Notes: a model not told the origin generated them from the letters alone. A stretch of DNA of 64,000 nt from Amycolatopsis acididurans (GCF_012328925.1 NZ_JAAXLS010000023.1:34095-98094), one strand, 5' to 3'; shown: positions 18,259 to 27,628, counted from the first letter of the stretch. Numbers and translations: made by a program.

Positions 18259-18896
18259 CAGTACACCGGCCCCTCGTCCCCGGGGTTGAGACGGCTGCCG
18301 ATGTCGCCCGACTTGGGCAAACCGCTGCCGACGTCGCCGACCTGCGGGAACAGTTCGCGAGAACGCTCGGGGCTCATGATTCCGGAGTGCGCGTCGGCGC
18401 CTGCGCCGAGATCCACGCCCGCTTCCTTGAGCGGACCCGTCCACCCGCCGCCGACCATGCCGCCGTCTTCGCCCGAACCAGCGCCGAGATCGATACCGGC
18501 GTTCTTGAGCGGACCCGTCCAGCCGCCACCCACCATGCCGCCGTCGTCGCCGGTGCCCACCGCGACGCTGGGCACGATGCCTCCGAGACCGCCGCCGAGA
18601 TCGCCGATGACGTCGCCGATGTGGGACAGCTCGGTACCGATCTTCTCGTCGGACTCGACATAGGCGAGCGCGGCCTTCGTGAGGTTCTCCCCGTGCTCGC
18701 CCGCCGTGGCGTGCAGCTTCTGGACCCTGTCGCGCATGTCCTCGATGAACTGCGCCCAGCCCTGCTGCACGCCGGCGTGCCCGTAGTCGCCACCCGGCCC
18801 GCGCCACACCAGATCGGCGACCCCGCTGATCACGTCACCGATCTTGCCCGCGGTCTGCCGTAGATCGTCCGGGACCGCCCCGAACCCGCTCGTCAT
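18258..18896 (-). CDS. EspC-like type VII secretion substrate with internal repeat, cassette copy B
   Basis: A protein of 212 residues. The first 90 residues match the copy-A EspC-like protein (MTSGFGAVPDDLRQ, W31-R-G, GDYGHAGVQQGWAQF), with the export motif YVESD at 79-83. The extended C-terminus carries a 26-residue unit twice (118-143 and 144-169). The internal ATG at 18896 is chosen over a codon 30 bp upstream because the conserved family start MTSGFG begins here. It is the first gene of cassette B. Confidence 0.8.
   Translation of the reverse strand: MTSGFGAVPDDLRQTAGKIGDVISGVADLVWRGPGGDYGHAGVQQGWAQFIEDMRDRVQKLHATAGEHGENLTKAALAYVESDEKIGTELSHIGDVIGDLGGGLGGIVPSVAVGTGDDGGMVGGGWTGPLKNAGIDLGAGSGEDGGMVGGGWTGPLKEAGVDLGAGADAHSGIMSPERSRELFPQVGDVGSGLPKSGDIGSRLNPGDEGPVY
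18390..18545. repeat. Two tandem 78-bp coding repeats
   Basis: Two in-frame units encode GGMVGGGWTGPLK(N/E)AG(I/V)DLGAG, residues 118-143 and 144-169 of the EspC-like protein. The copy-A protein lacks this insert. The copies have diverged slightly, so the event is older than the 116-bp duplication in cassette A. Confidence 0.85.
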
Positions 18897-18911
18897 CGCC
18901 GACCCCCAGAA

Positions 18912-18955
18912 AGTCTGTTTTCGCACGTCTCGTCCGGGACGTGCGAAAACAGACT
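18912..18955. terminator. Perfect 18-bp inverted repeat between ftsY and the type VII cassettes
   Basis: Arms AGTCTGTTTTCGCACGTC (18912-18929) and its exact complement (18938-18955) flank an 8-nt loop. It lies 63 bp past the ftsY stop and 16 bp before the first cassette gene, both on the minus strand. After the hairpin on that strand comes TTTCTGGGGG, a weak U-tract. It is probably the ftsY terminator that insulates the cassette. An operator for the cassette is the alternative. Confidence 0.6.
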
Positions 18956-19017
18956 GCCTGACCGTCAGCGACCGCGTTACCCGATTCCGCGGCGGTCACC
19001 CGTTTGGGGGAGCCAAC

Positions 19018-20355
19018 TCAGCCCAGCAGGGCGCTGACGAAGGCCTCCGGCTCGAAGGGAGCGAGATCGTCCGGACCCTCGCCAAGGCCGACCAGCTTGA
19101 CCGGCACCCCGAGCTCACGCTGCACCTGGAAGACGATGCCGCCCTTCGCGGTGCCGTCCAGTTTGGTCAGCACGATCCCGGTCACGTCCACGACCTCGCG
19201 GAACACGCGCGCCTGCGCGAGCCCGTTCTGCCCCGTGGTCGCGTCGAGCACGAGCAGCACCTCGTCGACCTTGGCCTGCTTTTCCACCACGCGCTTGACC
19301 TTGCCCAGCTCGTCCATCAGCCCGGACTTGGTGTGCAGGCGGCCCGCGGTGTCGATCAGCACCGCGTCCACGCCGGACTCCATGCCGCGCTTCACGGCGT
19401 CGAAGGCGACGGCCGCCGGGTCGCCACCTTCCTTGCCGCGCACGGTCTCCGCGCCCACCCGCTCGGACCACGTCTGCAGCTGGTCGGCGGCGGCGGCGCG
19501 GAAGGTGTCGGCCGCGCCGAGCACGACCTTGCTGCCCTGCGCCACCAGCACGCGCGCGAGCTTGCCGGTGGTGGTGGTCTTGCCGGTGCCGTTGACCCCG
19601 GCGACGAGCACGACGGCGGGCTGCTTCTGCCCGTCGACGGTGTGCGGCAGCGCCCGCACGGCCCGGTCGGCGTCGGTGGCCAGCGCCTCGGTCAGCACGT
19701 CGTGCAGCATCGCCCGCGCCTCTTCGGAGGTGCGGACCCCGCGGCTGGTGATCTCGGTGCGCAGCTTGTCGACGATCTCCGTGGTGGTGGCGGCGCCGAG
19801 GTCGGCCACCAGCAGGGTGTCCTCGACGTCCTGCCACGAGTCCTCGTCCAGGTCACCGGCACCGAGCAGGCCGAGCAGGCTCTGGCCGAACACCGAACGC
19901 GACTTCGACAGCCGCCCGCGCAGCCGCTCCAGGCGCCCGCCCGCCGGCGCGATCTCCTCGCGCGGCTCCGGTTCGGGCTCGGGTTCGGGAACGAGTTCGG
20001 GAGCGGGTTCCGGCTCGGCGGCCGGGGCCTTCGCCTCCTCGGGCAGGCCGACGTCCACGATCGACCGGCGCGGCGCGTCACGCGGGACGGACGCGTCGTC
20101 GCCCACGCCGGGCTGGCCGTCGACCTCGGTGCGCTCCCCCGCGGGATGCGGCGGGGCCTGCTCGCCACCAGGTGCGAGCGCGATACCGCCACCCGCCTGG
20201 TAGCCGCCGCCTCTCGGCTTGGCCTCTTGCTCCGGCGCTTCCGGGCCGCGCAGGCTGATCCGGCGGCGGCGCGCCACGGTCAGGCCGGTGACCAGCGTGA
20301 TCGCCAGCAGTACGACGACTACCAGGATGATCCAGAACCAGAGGTTGGTTGACAC
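19018..20355 (-). CDS. ftsY: Signal recognition particle receptor FtsY
   Basis: SRP-dependent targeting GTPase of 445 residues. An N-terminal membrane helix (about 7-27) is typical of actinobacterial FtsY. An acidic Pro/Glu-rich A domain (about 110-135) precedes the NG domain. Visible G motifs are GVNGTGKT (253-260), DTAGRLH (335-341) and TKLD (397-400). In related genomes ftsY and smc are close neighbours; here anmK and two other genes separate them. Confidence 0.97.
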   Translation of the reverse strand: MSTNLWFWIILVVVVLLAITLVTGLTVARRRRISLRGPEAPEQEAKPRGGGYQAGGGIALAPGGEQAPPHPAGERTEVDGQPGVGDDASVPRDAPRRSIVDVGLPEEAKAPAAEPEPAPELVPEPEPEPEPREEIAPAGGRLERLRGRLSKSRSVFGQSLLGLLGAGDLDEDSWQDVEDTLLVADLGAATTTEIVDKLRTEITSRGVRTSEEARAMLHDVLTEALATDADRAVRALPHTVDGQKQPAVVLVAGVNGTGKTTTTGKLARVLVAQGSKVVLGAADTFRAAAADQLQTWSERVGAETVRGKEGGDPAAVAFDAVKRGMESGVDAVLIDTAGRLHTKSGLMDELGKVKRVVEKQAKVDEVLLVLDATTGQNGLAQARVFREVVDVTGIVLTKLDGTAKGGIVFQVQRELGVPVKLVGLGEGPDDLAPFEPEAFVSALLG

Positions 20356-20496
20356 GTTTTCATCCTCGCATCCGGGCGGGGACCGGCGGGAACGCCCCGG
20401 GCTTCGCCGCGTCCAAGCACGCGGAAACGCAAACCTTCGGGAAAAAGCAACCGGATGCCTTGTAATCTCGTGGACGATGGACTAGACCACTCACGC

Positions 20497-21669
20497 ATGG
20501 CCTCGCGCGTCCTCGGGCTCATCTCCGGCACCTCGGTCGACGGGATCGACGTGGCGGTCGCCGACCTGCGCCTGGACGACGGTCAGGTCACGCTCGTCCC
20601 GATCGGGCACCGGGAGCTCGGTTACCCGCCCGCGCTGCGGGAGGCACTGCTGGCCGCACTGCCGCCGGCGACGAGCAGCGCCGAGCAGCTCGCCAAGCTG
20701 GACACCCGCGTCGGGCAGGCCTTCGCCGAGGCCGCGGCCCGGGCGATCGAGGACTTCGGCCCCGCGGATCTCGTCGCCTCGCTGGGACAGACCGCCTTCC
20801 ACTGGGTCGAAGGCGGTCGCGCGCTCGGCACCCTGCAGCTCGGGCAGCCGGCGTGGATCGCCGAGCGCACCGGGCTGCCCGTGGTCGCGGACCTGCGGGC
20901 ACGTGACGTCGCGGCGGGTGGGCACGGCGCGCCGCTCGCCAGCACGCTGGACCGGCTGTGGCTGCGCGAGCACGCCGAGAGCACCGGCCGGCCCGCCGTC
21001 GCGCTCAACATCGGCGGGATCGCGAACATCACCGTCGTCCGCCCGGGTGGCGACACCATCGCCTACGACACCGGCCCCGGCAACGCACTGCTGGACCTCG
21101 CGGCCCGGCGGGCCGGGCAGCGCTGTGATCTCGGCGGTGCGCTCGCCGCGCTGGGCACGATCGACGAGGACGTGCTGGCCACGCTGCTCGACGATCCGTA
21201 CTACGCGGCGAACCCGCCGAAGTCGACCGGCAAGGAACGGTTCCACGCGCACTACCTCGACGGCATCGACCTCTCCCCCGCCGACCTGCTCGCCACGCTC
21301 ACCGAGCTGACCGCCCGCACGATCGCGGCCGCCTGCCTCGAACACGGTGCGGGGATCGTGGTCGCCTCCGGTGGCGGTGTCGAAAATCCGGTCCTGACGC
21401 GCGCGCTGGCCGCCTGGCTCGGCGAGGTCCGGCTGGCCACCAGCGACGAACTCGGCCTGCCACGCGCGGCGAAAGAGGCCTACCTCGCCGCACTGCTCGG
21501 CTGGCTGACCTGGCACGGAATTCCGGCGAACGTGCCCGCCGCGACCGGCGCCCGTGGGGCACGCCTGCTGGGCAGCATCACGCCCGGAGCGGGACCCCTC
21601 ACCCTGCCCCGATCACGCTCCGCGACCGTCACCCATCTGCGGGTAGCGGCATCCCCACCGGAAGAGTAG
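20497..21669 (+). CDS. anmK: Anhydro-N-acetylmuramic acid kinase
   Basis: Phosphorylates and opens 1,6-anhydro-MurNAc from cell-wall turnover to MurNAc-6-phosphate. The protein has 390 residues with the N-terminal signature GLISGTSVDGID, a central NIGGIANITVV and DTGPGNALLD, and C-terminal VVASGGGVENPVL. The ATG at 20497 is assigned by similarity to the family N-terminus; its ribosome site is weak. A TAATCT -10-like box lies at about 20463. It is followed 9 bp later by a solute symporter gene, so the pair probably recycles or imports wall sugars. No murQ etherase is visible here. Confidence 0.94.
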   Translation: MASRVLGLISGTSVDGIDVAVADLRLDDGQVTLVPIGHRELGYPPALREALLAALPPATSSAEQLAKLDTRVGQAFAEAAARAIEDFGPADLVASLGQTAFHWVEGGRALGTLQLGQPAWIAERTGLPVVADLRARDVAAGGHGAPLASTLDRLWLREHAESTGRPAVALNIGGIANITVVRPGGDTIAYDTGPGNALLDLAARRAGQRCDLGGALAALGTIDEDVLATLLDDPYYAANPPKSTGKERFHAHYLDGIDLSPADLLATLTELTARTIAAACLEHGAGIVVASGGGVENPVLTRALAAWLGEVRLATSDELGLPRAAKEAYLAALLGWLTWHGIPANVPAATGARGARLLGSITPGAGPLTLPRSRSATVTHLRVAASPPEE

Positions 21670-21678
21670 GAGAGACAG

Positions 21679-23220
21679 ATGCATCCCGTGGATCTGGCGA
21701 TCATCGTCGTCTACCTGGCCGCCATGCCCGCGATCGGCGTCCTCGTCGGCCGCAAGCAGCGGTCGGCCACCGACTACTTCATCGGCGAGCGCAGCCTGCC
21801 GTGGTGGGCGGTGTGCTTCTCGATCGTCGCGACCGAGACCTCGACGCTCACGGTGATCAGCACTCCCGGCCTCATCTGGGCCGGGCAGGGCAGCTACAAC
21901 GGGCTGACCTACCTGCAACTGCCCTTCGGCTACATCATCGGCCGGATCCTCGTGTCGTTCGTGCTGCTGCCGCGCTACTTCAAGGGAAAACAGACGACGG
22001 CGTACGCGTTCCTCGGCGAACGGTTCGGCTCGACGATGCAGGGGGTTTCCTCGATCGCGTTCATCGTCACGCGGCTGCTGGCCGAGGGCGTGCGGCTGTT
22101 CGCGGGCGCCATCCCGATCCAGCTGATCCTGTCCTACTACGGGGTGCACGCCCAGTACTGGCAGATCGTGGTCGTGCTCACCGCACTGACGGTGATCTAC
22201 GCGCTGGTCGGCGGGATCAAGGCCGTGGTGTGGGTCGACGTCATCCAGCTGTCGATCTACATCGGCGGCGCCGTCGTCGCCATGATCGTGCTGGCCACGA
22301 AGCTGCCTTCAGGCTGGACGTCACGGGCGGCGGACACCGGCATCTTCAAGCTGTTCGACTTCGACGTCGACATCCTGCATCTGCTGACCAGCCAGTACGC
22401 GTTCGTGACGGCGGTGGTCGGCGGGGCGATCTTCACGATGGCCTCGCACGGCGCGGACCAGCTGATCGTCCAACGGTTCCTGTCCTGCCGCAGCATCGCC
22501 GACGGGCGTAAGGCGCTGATCGGCAGCGGTATCGCGGTGACCATCCAGTTCGGGCTGTTCCTGTTCGTCGGCGCGATGCTGTGGGCGCACAACGGGTTCA
22601 AGAACGCCCAGCAGCTGGGCGGCAAGAGCGACAACATCTTCACGAAGTTCATCACCAGCGAGTTACCCGCCGGGGTCGCGGGGCTGCTGATCGCCGCGAT
22701 CCTCGCCTCCACGATGGGCGCGCTCGCCTCGGCGCTCAACGCACTGTCCAACTCGACGGTCGCCGACCTCTACCAGCGGTTCACCAAACGCAAGCCCGAG
22801 GACTCCACGCTGCTGCGGCACGGTCGCGTGTGGACACTCGTGTGGGCGGTCGTGTTCGCGGTGTTCGGTTCGCTGTTCTCCAGCACGAACAACCCGGTGA
22901 TCGAGCAGGGGCTGTCCATCACCGGCTACACCTACGGCGCGATGCTCGGCGCGTTCTTCCTCGGCATGTGGGTCAAGCGGGCGCGGCAGCTCGACGCCAT
23001 CATCGCGTTCGTGGTGACCGTCGCCGTGATGGCGGTGGTGGTGCTCGCGGTGCGCATCCCGCCCGCGCCGGGTGCGAAGCCCGTCGTGCTCGCGTTCCCC
23101 TGGTATACCCTGCTCGGCGTAGGAATCACGCTCGTCGTGGGCGGTGGGCTGTCGCTGCGGCACCGCACGGCGGACCCGAAAGCGGACGCCACGGCACTGA
23201 AGGAACCGGAGCCCGTCTAG
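21679..23220 (+). CDS. Sodium:solute symporter (SSS family)
   Basis: Membrane transporter of 513 residues with about 13 hydrophobic helices and SSS features: an N-terminal YFIGERSLPWWAVCFSIVATETSTLT segment, QGSYNGLTYLQLPFGYIIGR, and MASHGADQLIVQRFLSCRS. A strong AGGAG ribosome site lies 8 nt before ATG 21679. It sits directly after anmK, so a sugar or muropeptide-derived substrate is plausible, but SSS members carry many solutes and the substrate is not determined. Confidence 0.88.
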   Translation: MHPVDLAIIVVYLAAMPAIGVLVGRKQRSATDYFIGERSLPWWAVCFSIVATETSTLTVISTPGLIWAGQGSYNGLTYLQLPFGYIIGRILVSFVLLPRYFKGKQTTAYAFLGERFGSTMQGVSSIAFIVTRLLAEGVRLFAGAIPIQLILSYYGVHAQYWQIVVVLTALTVIYALVGGIKAVVWVDVIQLSIYIGGAVVAMIVLATKLPSGWTSRAADTGIFKLFDFDVDILHLLTSQYAFVTAVVGGAIFTMASHGADQLIVQRFLSCRSIADGRKALIGSGIAVTIQFGLFLFVGAMLWAHNGFKNAQQLGGKSDNIFTKFITSELPAGVAGLLIAAILASTMGALASALNALSNSTVADLYQRFTKRKPEDSTLLRHGRVWTLVWAVVFAVFGSLFSSTNNPVIEQGLSITGYTYGAMLGAFFLGMWVKRARQLDAIIAFVVTVAVMAVVVLAVRIPPAPGAKPVVLAFPWYTLLGVGITLVVGGGLSLRHRTADPKADATALKEPEPV

Positions 23221-23820
23221 ATGGACGCGAAGGTCTTGCTCACCACCGCCGAGACATGCGCGGAGTTCCTGTCGGCGCATCTCGACGGCGACTGGACCGC
23301 CAAGGTTCCGGACCTGGAGATGACGGTCGCCGAGGTCGTCGCGCACGCCTGCGACAGCGTGCACTGGTACGCCTACGACCTGGCCGGCGGTCCCGTGGAG
23401 CTGTCCACAATGGATGCGAAGGTGAAGCCGGACTCGGCGCCCGCCGAACTCGTGGTGACGGTCGGCACCACCGCGAAGGTGCTGGCGGCGGTCGTGGCCA
23501 CCAGCTCCGACGAGGCACGAGGCTTCCACCCGGCGGGCATCGCCGACGCAGCCGGCTTCGCGGCCATGGCGTGCGACGAGCTGCTGGTGCACACCTACGA
23601 CGCGGCACGCGGCCTGGGCGTCGAGTTCGAGCCGCCCGCCGTGCTCGCCGCGGCGGCGTTGTACCGGCTGTTCCCGTGGGCGCCGACGGACACGCCCGCC
23701 TGGCCCACCCTGCTGTGGACGAACGGCCGCGCCCCGCTCGGCGAGTACCGCCGGCTGACGAAGTGGACCTGGCACTGCGCCCCGCTCGAGGAGTGGGACG
23801 GCGAGCTGCCGATCAGCTAG
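23221..23820 (+). CDS. DinB / mycothiol-dependent maleylpyruvate isomerase-type protein
   Basis: A protein of 199 residues with a DinB-like four-helix N-terminal domain. Metal-ligand-type histidines are visible in EVVAHACDSVHWYAYD and CDELLVHTYDAARG. The family often uses mycothiol or bacillithiol as cofactor. The start codon follows the symporter stop without a gap, so it is the third gene of the anmK operon. The substrate is unknown. Confidence 0.68.
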   Translation: MDAKVLLTTAETCAEFLSAHLDGDWTAKVPDLEMTVAEVVAHACDSVHWYAYDLAGGPVELSTMDAKVKPDSAPAELVVTVGTTAKVLAAVVATSSDEARGFHPAGIADAAGFAAMACDELLVHTYDAARGLGVEFEPPAVLAAAALYRLFPWAPTDTPAWPTLLWTNGRAPLGEYRRLTKWTWHCAPLEEWDGELPIS

Positions 23821-23868
23821 GCGATGGCGTCGCCGGGAGGCTTCGTTTGTGTCGCTGCCTTTGGACGG

Positions 23869-26800
23869 TCAGGCCGGGGTTGGTTCCGGCGTCGCTTCGA
23901 TCTTCTCGTCGCGCAGGCGTTGCGAGATGACCTTCGTGATGCCGTCGCCCTGCATGCTCACGCCGTACAGCGCGTCGGCGATCTCCATCGTCGGCTTCTG
24001 GTGCGTGATGATGATCAGCTGGCTCGAATCGCGCAGCTGCTCCAGCAGGCCGATCAAGCGCCGCATGTTGGTGTCGTCCAGTGCGGCCTCGACCTCGTCC
24101 ATGACGTAGAACGGCGAAGGCCGGGCACGGAAGATCGCGACCAGCATCCCGACCGCCACCAGCGACTTCTCGCCACCCGACAACAGTGACAGCCGCTTGA
24201 CCTTCTTGCCCGGCGGCCGCGCCTCGACATCGACGCCGGTGGCCAGCATGTCGTCCGGCTCGGTGAGCACCATCCGGCCTTCGCCACCGGGGAACAGGAC
24301 CGAGAACACGGTCTCGAACTCGCGCGCGACGTCGTGGTAAGCGCTGGTGAAGACCTCCAGGATCTTCTCGTCGACCTCCTTGATCACTGTCAGCAGGTCC
24401 TTGCGCGTCGCCTTGAGGTCTTCCAGCTGCGTGGACAGGAACTTGTAGCGCTCCTCCAGCGCCGCGAACTCCTCCAGCGCCAGCGGGTTGACCTTGCCCA
24501 GCATCGACAGGTCCTTCTCCGCGCGCTTGGCCCGGCGCTCCTGCGTGCCCCGGTCGTACGGGATCGGCGGCGGCGGGCTGACCTGCTCGCCCCGCTCACG
24601 CGCCTCCTCGTACTCGGCCATCTCCCCCGCGCTCGGCGGAACCGGCACGTCCGGGCCGTATTCGGCGACCAGTTCCTCCAGCCCGATGCCGAAGTCCTCG
24701 CCGATCTTCGTCTCCAGCTGCTCCAGCCGCAGCCGCTGCTCGGCCCGCAGCACCTCGTCGCGGTGTACCGCGTCGGTCAGCTTCTCCAACTCGCCGGTCA
24801 GCTCCCGCACCCGGCTGCGCACCTGGGCCAGCGCGGTTTCCCGGCCCTGACGCGCGGCCTGCACCTGATCGCGTTCGGCCGCGGCGCGCTGCACGGACAA
24901 CTCGATGCGCTCCAGCGCCAACTCGCCCGCATCCACGACCGCACTCGCGATCGCGGCGCCCTTCGCCCTGGCGGCGCGAGCCTTCTCGGCGCGCTCACGT
25001 GCCTGCTGTTCGGCGTAGGCGGCGCGGCGCAGCGATTCCGCCCGGCCCGCGATGCCCCGCGCGCGCTCTTCCGCGGTACGCAGCGCCAGCCGCGCCTCGA
25101 CCTCTTCCTGCCGAAGGGTCGCCAGTTCGTCGGCGAGATCGTCCCGCTCGCTCGTGTCCGGATCCTCGTCGACGGGCTGCTCGGCGACCGCGGCCAGACG
25201 CTCCTCCAGCTCGGCGAGCTTGGTCAGCGCCTCCTCGCGGCTGGCCTCGACCTTCGCGCGCTGCTGGTGCAGCCGCGTCACCTCGGCCTCGGCCGAACGC
25301 GCCGCCTGCTGCAGCCGGTTCAGCCGCTCCGACGAACGTGCCTTGCGGACCTTCGCCTCGCCGAGCGCCTCCTTGGCCTGGTCGACCTCGTCGCGGCGGG
25401 CCTGCTGCTCGGCGCGTGCGCCTTCCAGTTCGGCGGCGGTGCGTTCGAGGCCGCGCTCGGCCGCCAGCATCCGGTCGCGCGCCTCGTCGACCGCGGCCTG
25501 CACCTCGATGACGCTTTCGCTGCGCGCCGAACCGCCGACGGCCCAGTGCGCACCGAACACGTCGCCTTCGGTGGTGACCGTGCTGACGCTCGGCTGCGTG
25601 GCCACCACGCGGCGCGCCGTCTCCAGGGTGTCCACAATGGCCACCCGCTCCAGCGCCCGCTCGACCGCCGGGCGCAGCGCCTCCGGCGCGGTCACCACGT
25701 CGCGCGCCCACCGCGCCCCCTCGGGCAGCGACGGCCACGACGAGACGTCCACTGTGTACTCCTGGCCGCCGAGCAGCACGCCCGCGCGGCCGGAGTCGTT
25801 GTCCTTCAAGAACTTCAGGGCGGCCAGGGCGTCCTCGCCGCCCTGCACCGCGACCGCGTCGGCGACCGGGCCGAGCGCGGCGGCGAGCGCGACCTCGTAT
25901 CCGGTCTCGACGGTGAGCAGCGCGGCGACCGAGCCGAGCAGGCCGGGCAGCCGGTCCGCGGCGCCGAGCAGCTCGCCGGCGCCGTCCTTGCGCTTGAGGC
26001 CCATCGACAGCGCGTCCATGCGCGCCTTCTCCGACGCGATCTCCTTCTCGGCGGCGCGTTCGGCCTTGACCAGTTCCTCGACGCGGGCCCGTGCGACGTT
26101 GTCGGCCTCGACCGCGCGGTCGTGCCGCTCGCGCAGCTCGGCGTCGTCGGACTCCTCGATGCCGCCCTCGGCCTTGGCCTCTTCCAGTTCCTCGGTCGCG
26201 ACCTCGGCGCGTTCGGCGGCCTCCTCGATCGCGGTGCTCAGCCGGTCGATCTCGTCGGACGTGGCGCCGTTCTTGCTGCGCAGCGCCTCGACCTGGCCGG
26301 TGAGCTTGGCAAGACCTTCGCGGCGGTCGGCGACGGCCCGAACCGCCGCCATGTGCGCCTTTTCCGCCGCCTGCACCGCATGTTCGAGCTGCTCGCGCCG
26401 CTGCACGGTCTCCGACAGCACCGAGCGCGCCTGCGCGACGGCCTCGTTCAGCTCCTCCTCGCGCTCGGCGACCTGCTCGGCCTCGGCCAGCAGTTCCTCC
26501 GGATCGCGGCCGCTGCTCTGCGTCTCGACCTCGGCGGAGAGATGCCGCTGCCGTTCCACGGCCAGCCGCACCGTGCCACGCAGCCGTTCGGCCAGCGCCG
26601 ACAGCTTGTACCAGGTGTCCTGCGCGGCGGCGAGCTTCGGCGCGTCCTCGCCGAGCAGCGCCTCCAGCTCGGCTTCCTCGGCGGCGACGACCTCGAGCGC
26701 CTGCTCGACCTCGGCGCGACGGGCACGGGCGGCGTGCTCGTCGGCCTCTTCCCTGGCGATCGTCGTGCGCTGGGTGACCAGGTCGTCGGCGAGCAGCCGC

Positions 26801-27480
26801 AGCCGCGAATCCCGCAGCTCGGCCTGCACGGCCTGCGCCTTGCGGGCGATCTCGGCCTGCTTGCCCAGCGGTTTGAGCTGGCGGCGCAGCTCCGCGGTCA
26901 GATCGCCGAGGCGGTCGAGGTTGCCCTGCATCGCGGTGAGCTTGCGCAGCGCCTTTTCCTTGCGCTTGCGGTGTTTGAGCACGCCCGCGGCCTCTTCGAT
27001 GAAGGCGCGGCGTTCCTCGGGCTTGGACTCCAGGATCTGGGAAAGCTGACCCTGCCCGACGATGACGTGCATCTCGCGGCCGATACCGGAGTCCGACAGC
27101 AGTTCTTGGATGTCGAGCAGCCGGCACGAGCTGCCGTTGATCTCGTACTCGCTCGCGCCGTCACGGAACATGCGGCGGGTGATCGAGACCTCGGAGTACT
27201 CGATGGGCAGCGCGCCGTCGGCGTTGTCGATGGTGAGGGTCACCTCGGCGCGGCCGAGCGGCGCGCGGCCGGACGTGCCGGCGAAGATGACGTCCTCCAT
27301 CTTGCCGCCACGCAGATCCTTCGCGCCCTGCGTGCCCATCACCCAGCGCAACGCGTCGAGCACGTTCGACTTACCGGACCCGTTCGGGCCGACCACACAC
27401 GTGATGCCGGGCTCGAACCGCAGCGTGGTAGCCGAGGCGAAGGATTTGAAGCCCTTCAGCGTCAAGCTTTTCAGGTGCAC
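23869..27480 (-). CDS. smc: Chromosome segregation protein SMC
   Basis: Condensin ATPase of 1203 residues. The N-terminal Walker A GPNGSGKSN lies at 31-39. Two long coiled coils flank a hinge at about 510-640 (LLGSVAALLTVETGYEVALAAALG). At the C-terminus the ABC signature LSGGEKSL and Walker B FYVMDEVEAALDD are present. The length is normal. It is downstream of acyP on the same strand, as in mycobacteria. Very long open frames on the opposite strand are codon-bias shadows. Confidence 0.98.
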   Translation of the reverse strand: MHLKSLTLKGFKSFASATTLRFEPGITCVVGPNGSGKSNVLDALRWVMGTQGAKDLRGGKMEDVIFAGTSGRAPLGRAEVTLTIDNADGALPIEYSEVSITRRMFRDGASEYEINGSSCRLLDIQELLSDSGIGREMHVIVGQGQLSQILESKPEERRAFIEEAAGVLKHRKRKEKALRKLTAMQGNLDRLGDLTAELRRQLKPLGKQAEIARKAQAVQAELRDSRLRLLADDLVTQRTTIAREEADEHAARARRAEVEQALEVVAAEEAELEALLGEDAPKLAAAQDTWYKLSALAERLRGTVRLAVERQRHLSAEVETQSSGRDPEELLAEAEQVAEREEELNEAVAQARSVLSETVQRREQLEHAVQAAEKAHMAAVRAVADRREGLAKLTGQVEALRSKNGATSDEIDRLSTAIEEAAERAEVATEELEEAKAEGGIEESDDAELRERHDRAVEADNVARARVEELVKAERAAEKEIASEKARMDALSMGLKRKDGAGELLGAADRLPGLLGSVAALLTVETGYEVALAAALGPVADAVAVQGGEDALAALKFLKDNDSGRAGVLLGGQEYTVDVSSWPSLPEGARWARDVVTAPEALRPAVERALERVAIVDTLETARRVVATQPSVSTVTTEGDVFGAHWAVGGSARSESVIEVQAAVDEARDRMLAAERGLERTAAELEGARAEQQARRDEVDQAKEALGEAKVRKARSSERLNRLQQAARSAEAEVTRLHQQRAKVEASREEALTKLAELEERLAAVAEQPVDEDPDTSERDDLADELATLRQEEVEARLALRTAEERARGIAGRAESLRRAAYAEQQARERAEKARAARAKGAAIASAVVDAGELALERIELSVQRAAAERDQVQAARQGRETALAQVRSRVRELTGELEKLTDAVHRDEVLRAEQRLRLEQLETKIGEDFGIGLEELVAEYGPDVPVPPSAGEMAEYEEARERGEQVSPPPPIPYDRGTQERRAKRAEKDLSMLGKVNPLALEEFAALEERYKFLSTQLEDLKATRKDLLTVIKEVDEKILEVFTSAYHDVAREFETVFSVLFPGGEGRMVLTEPDDMLATGVDVEARPPGKKVKRLSLLSGGEKSLVAVGMLVAIFRARPSPFYVMDEVEAALDDTNMRRLIGLLEQLRDSSQLIIITHQKPTMEIADALYGVSMQGDGITKVISQRLRDEKIEATPEPTPA

Positions 27481-27628
27481 TTCGCGGAGATCCCTCCGAC
27501 CGCTGGGAACTGCTATGAGAAAAGTACTGCCGGTCGGGTGAGTCTACCGAGGCGCTCGTCCCCGCCCGTGGACGCCGGTCGCCGCTCGGCGTGCCGCGGC
27601 CTCCTGCGTCACATTCGCCCCAGGCGTC

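Noticed and set aside
9921..18896. A mobile element or genomic island carrying the type VII cassettes
   Set aside because: No integrase, transposase, tRNA or flanking direct repeats are seen; base composition resembles the neighbours.
20477..20485. A two-codon upstream ORF (ATG-GAC-TAG) before anmK
   Set aside because: Too short to tell from chance, with no ribosome site; no attenuation structure is seen.
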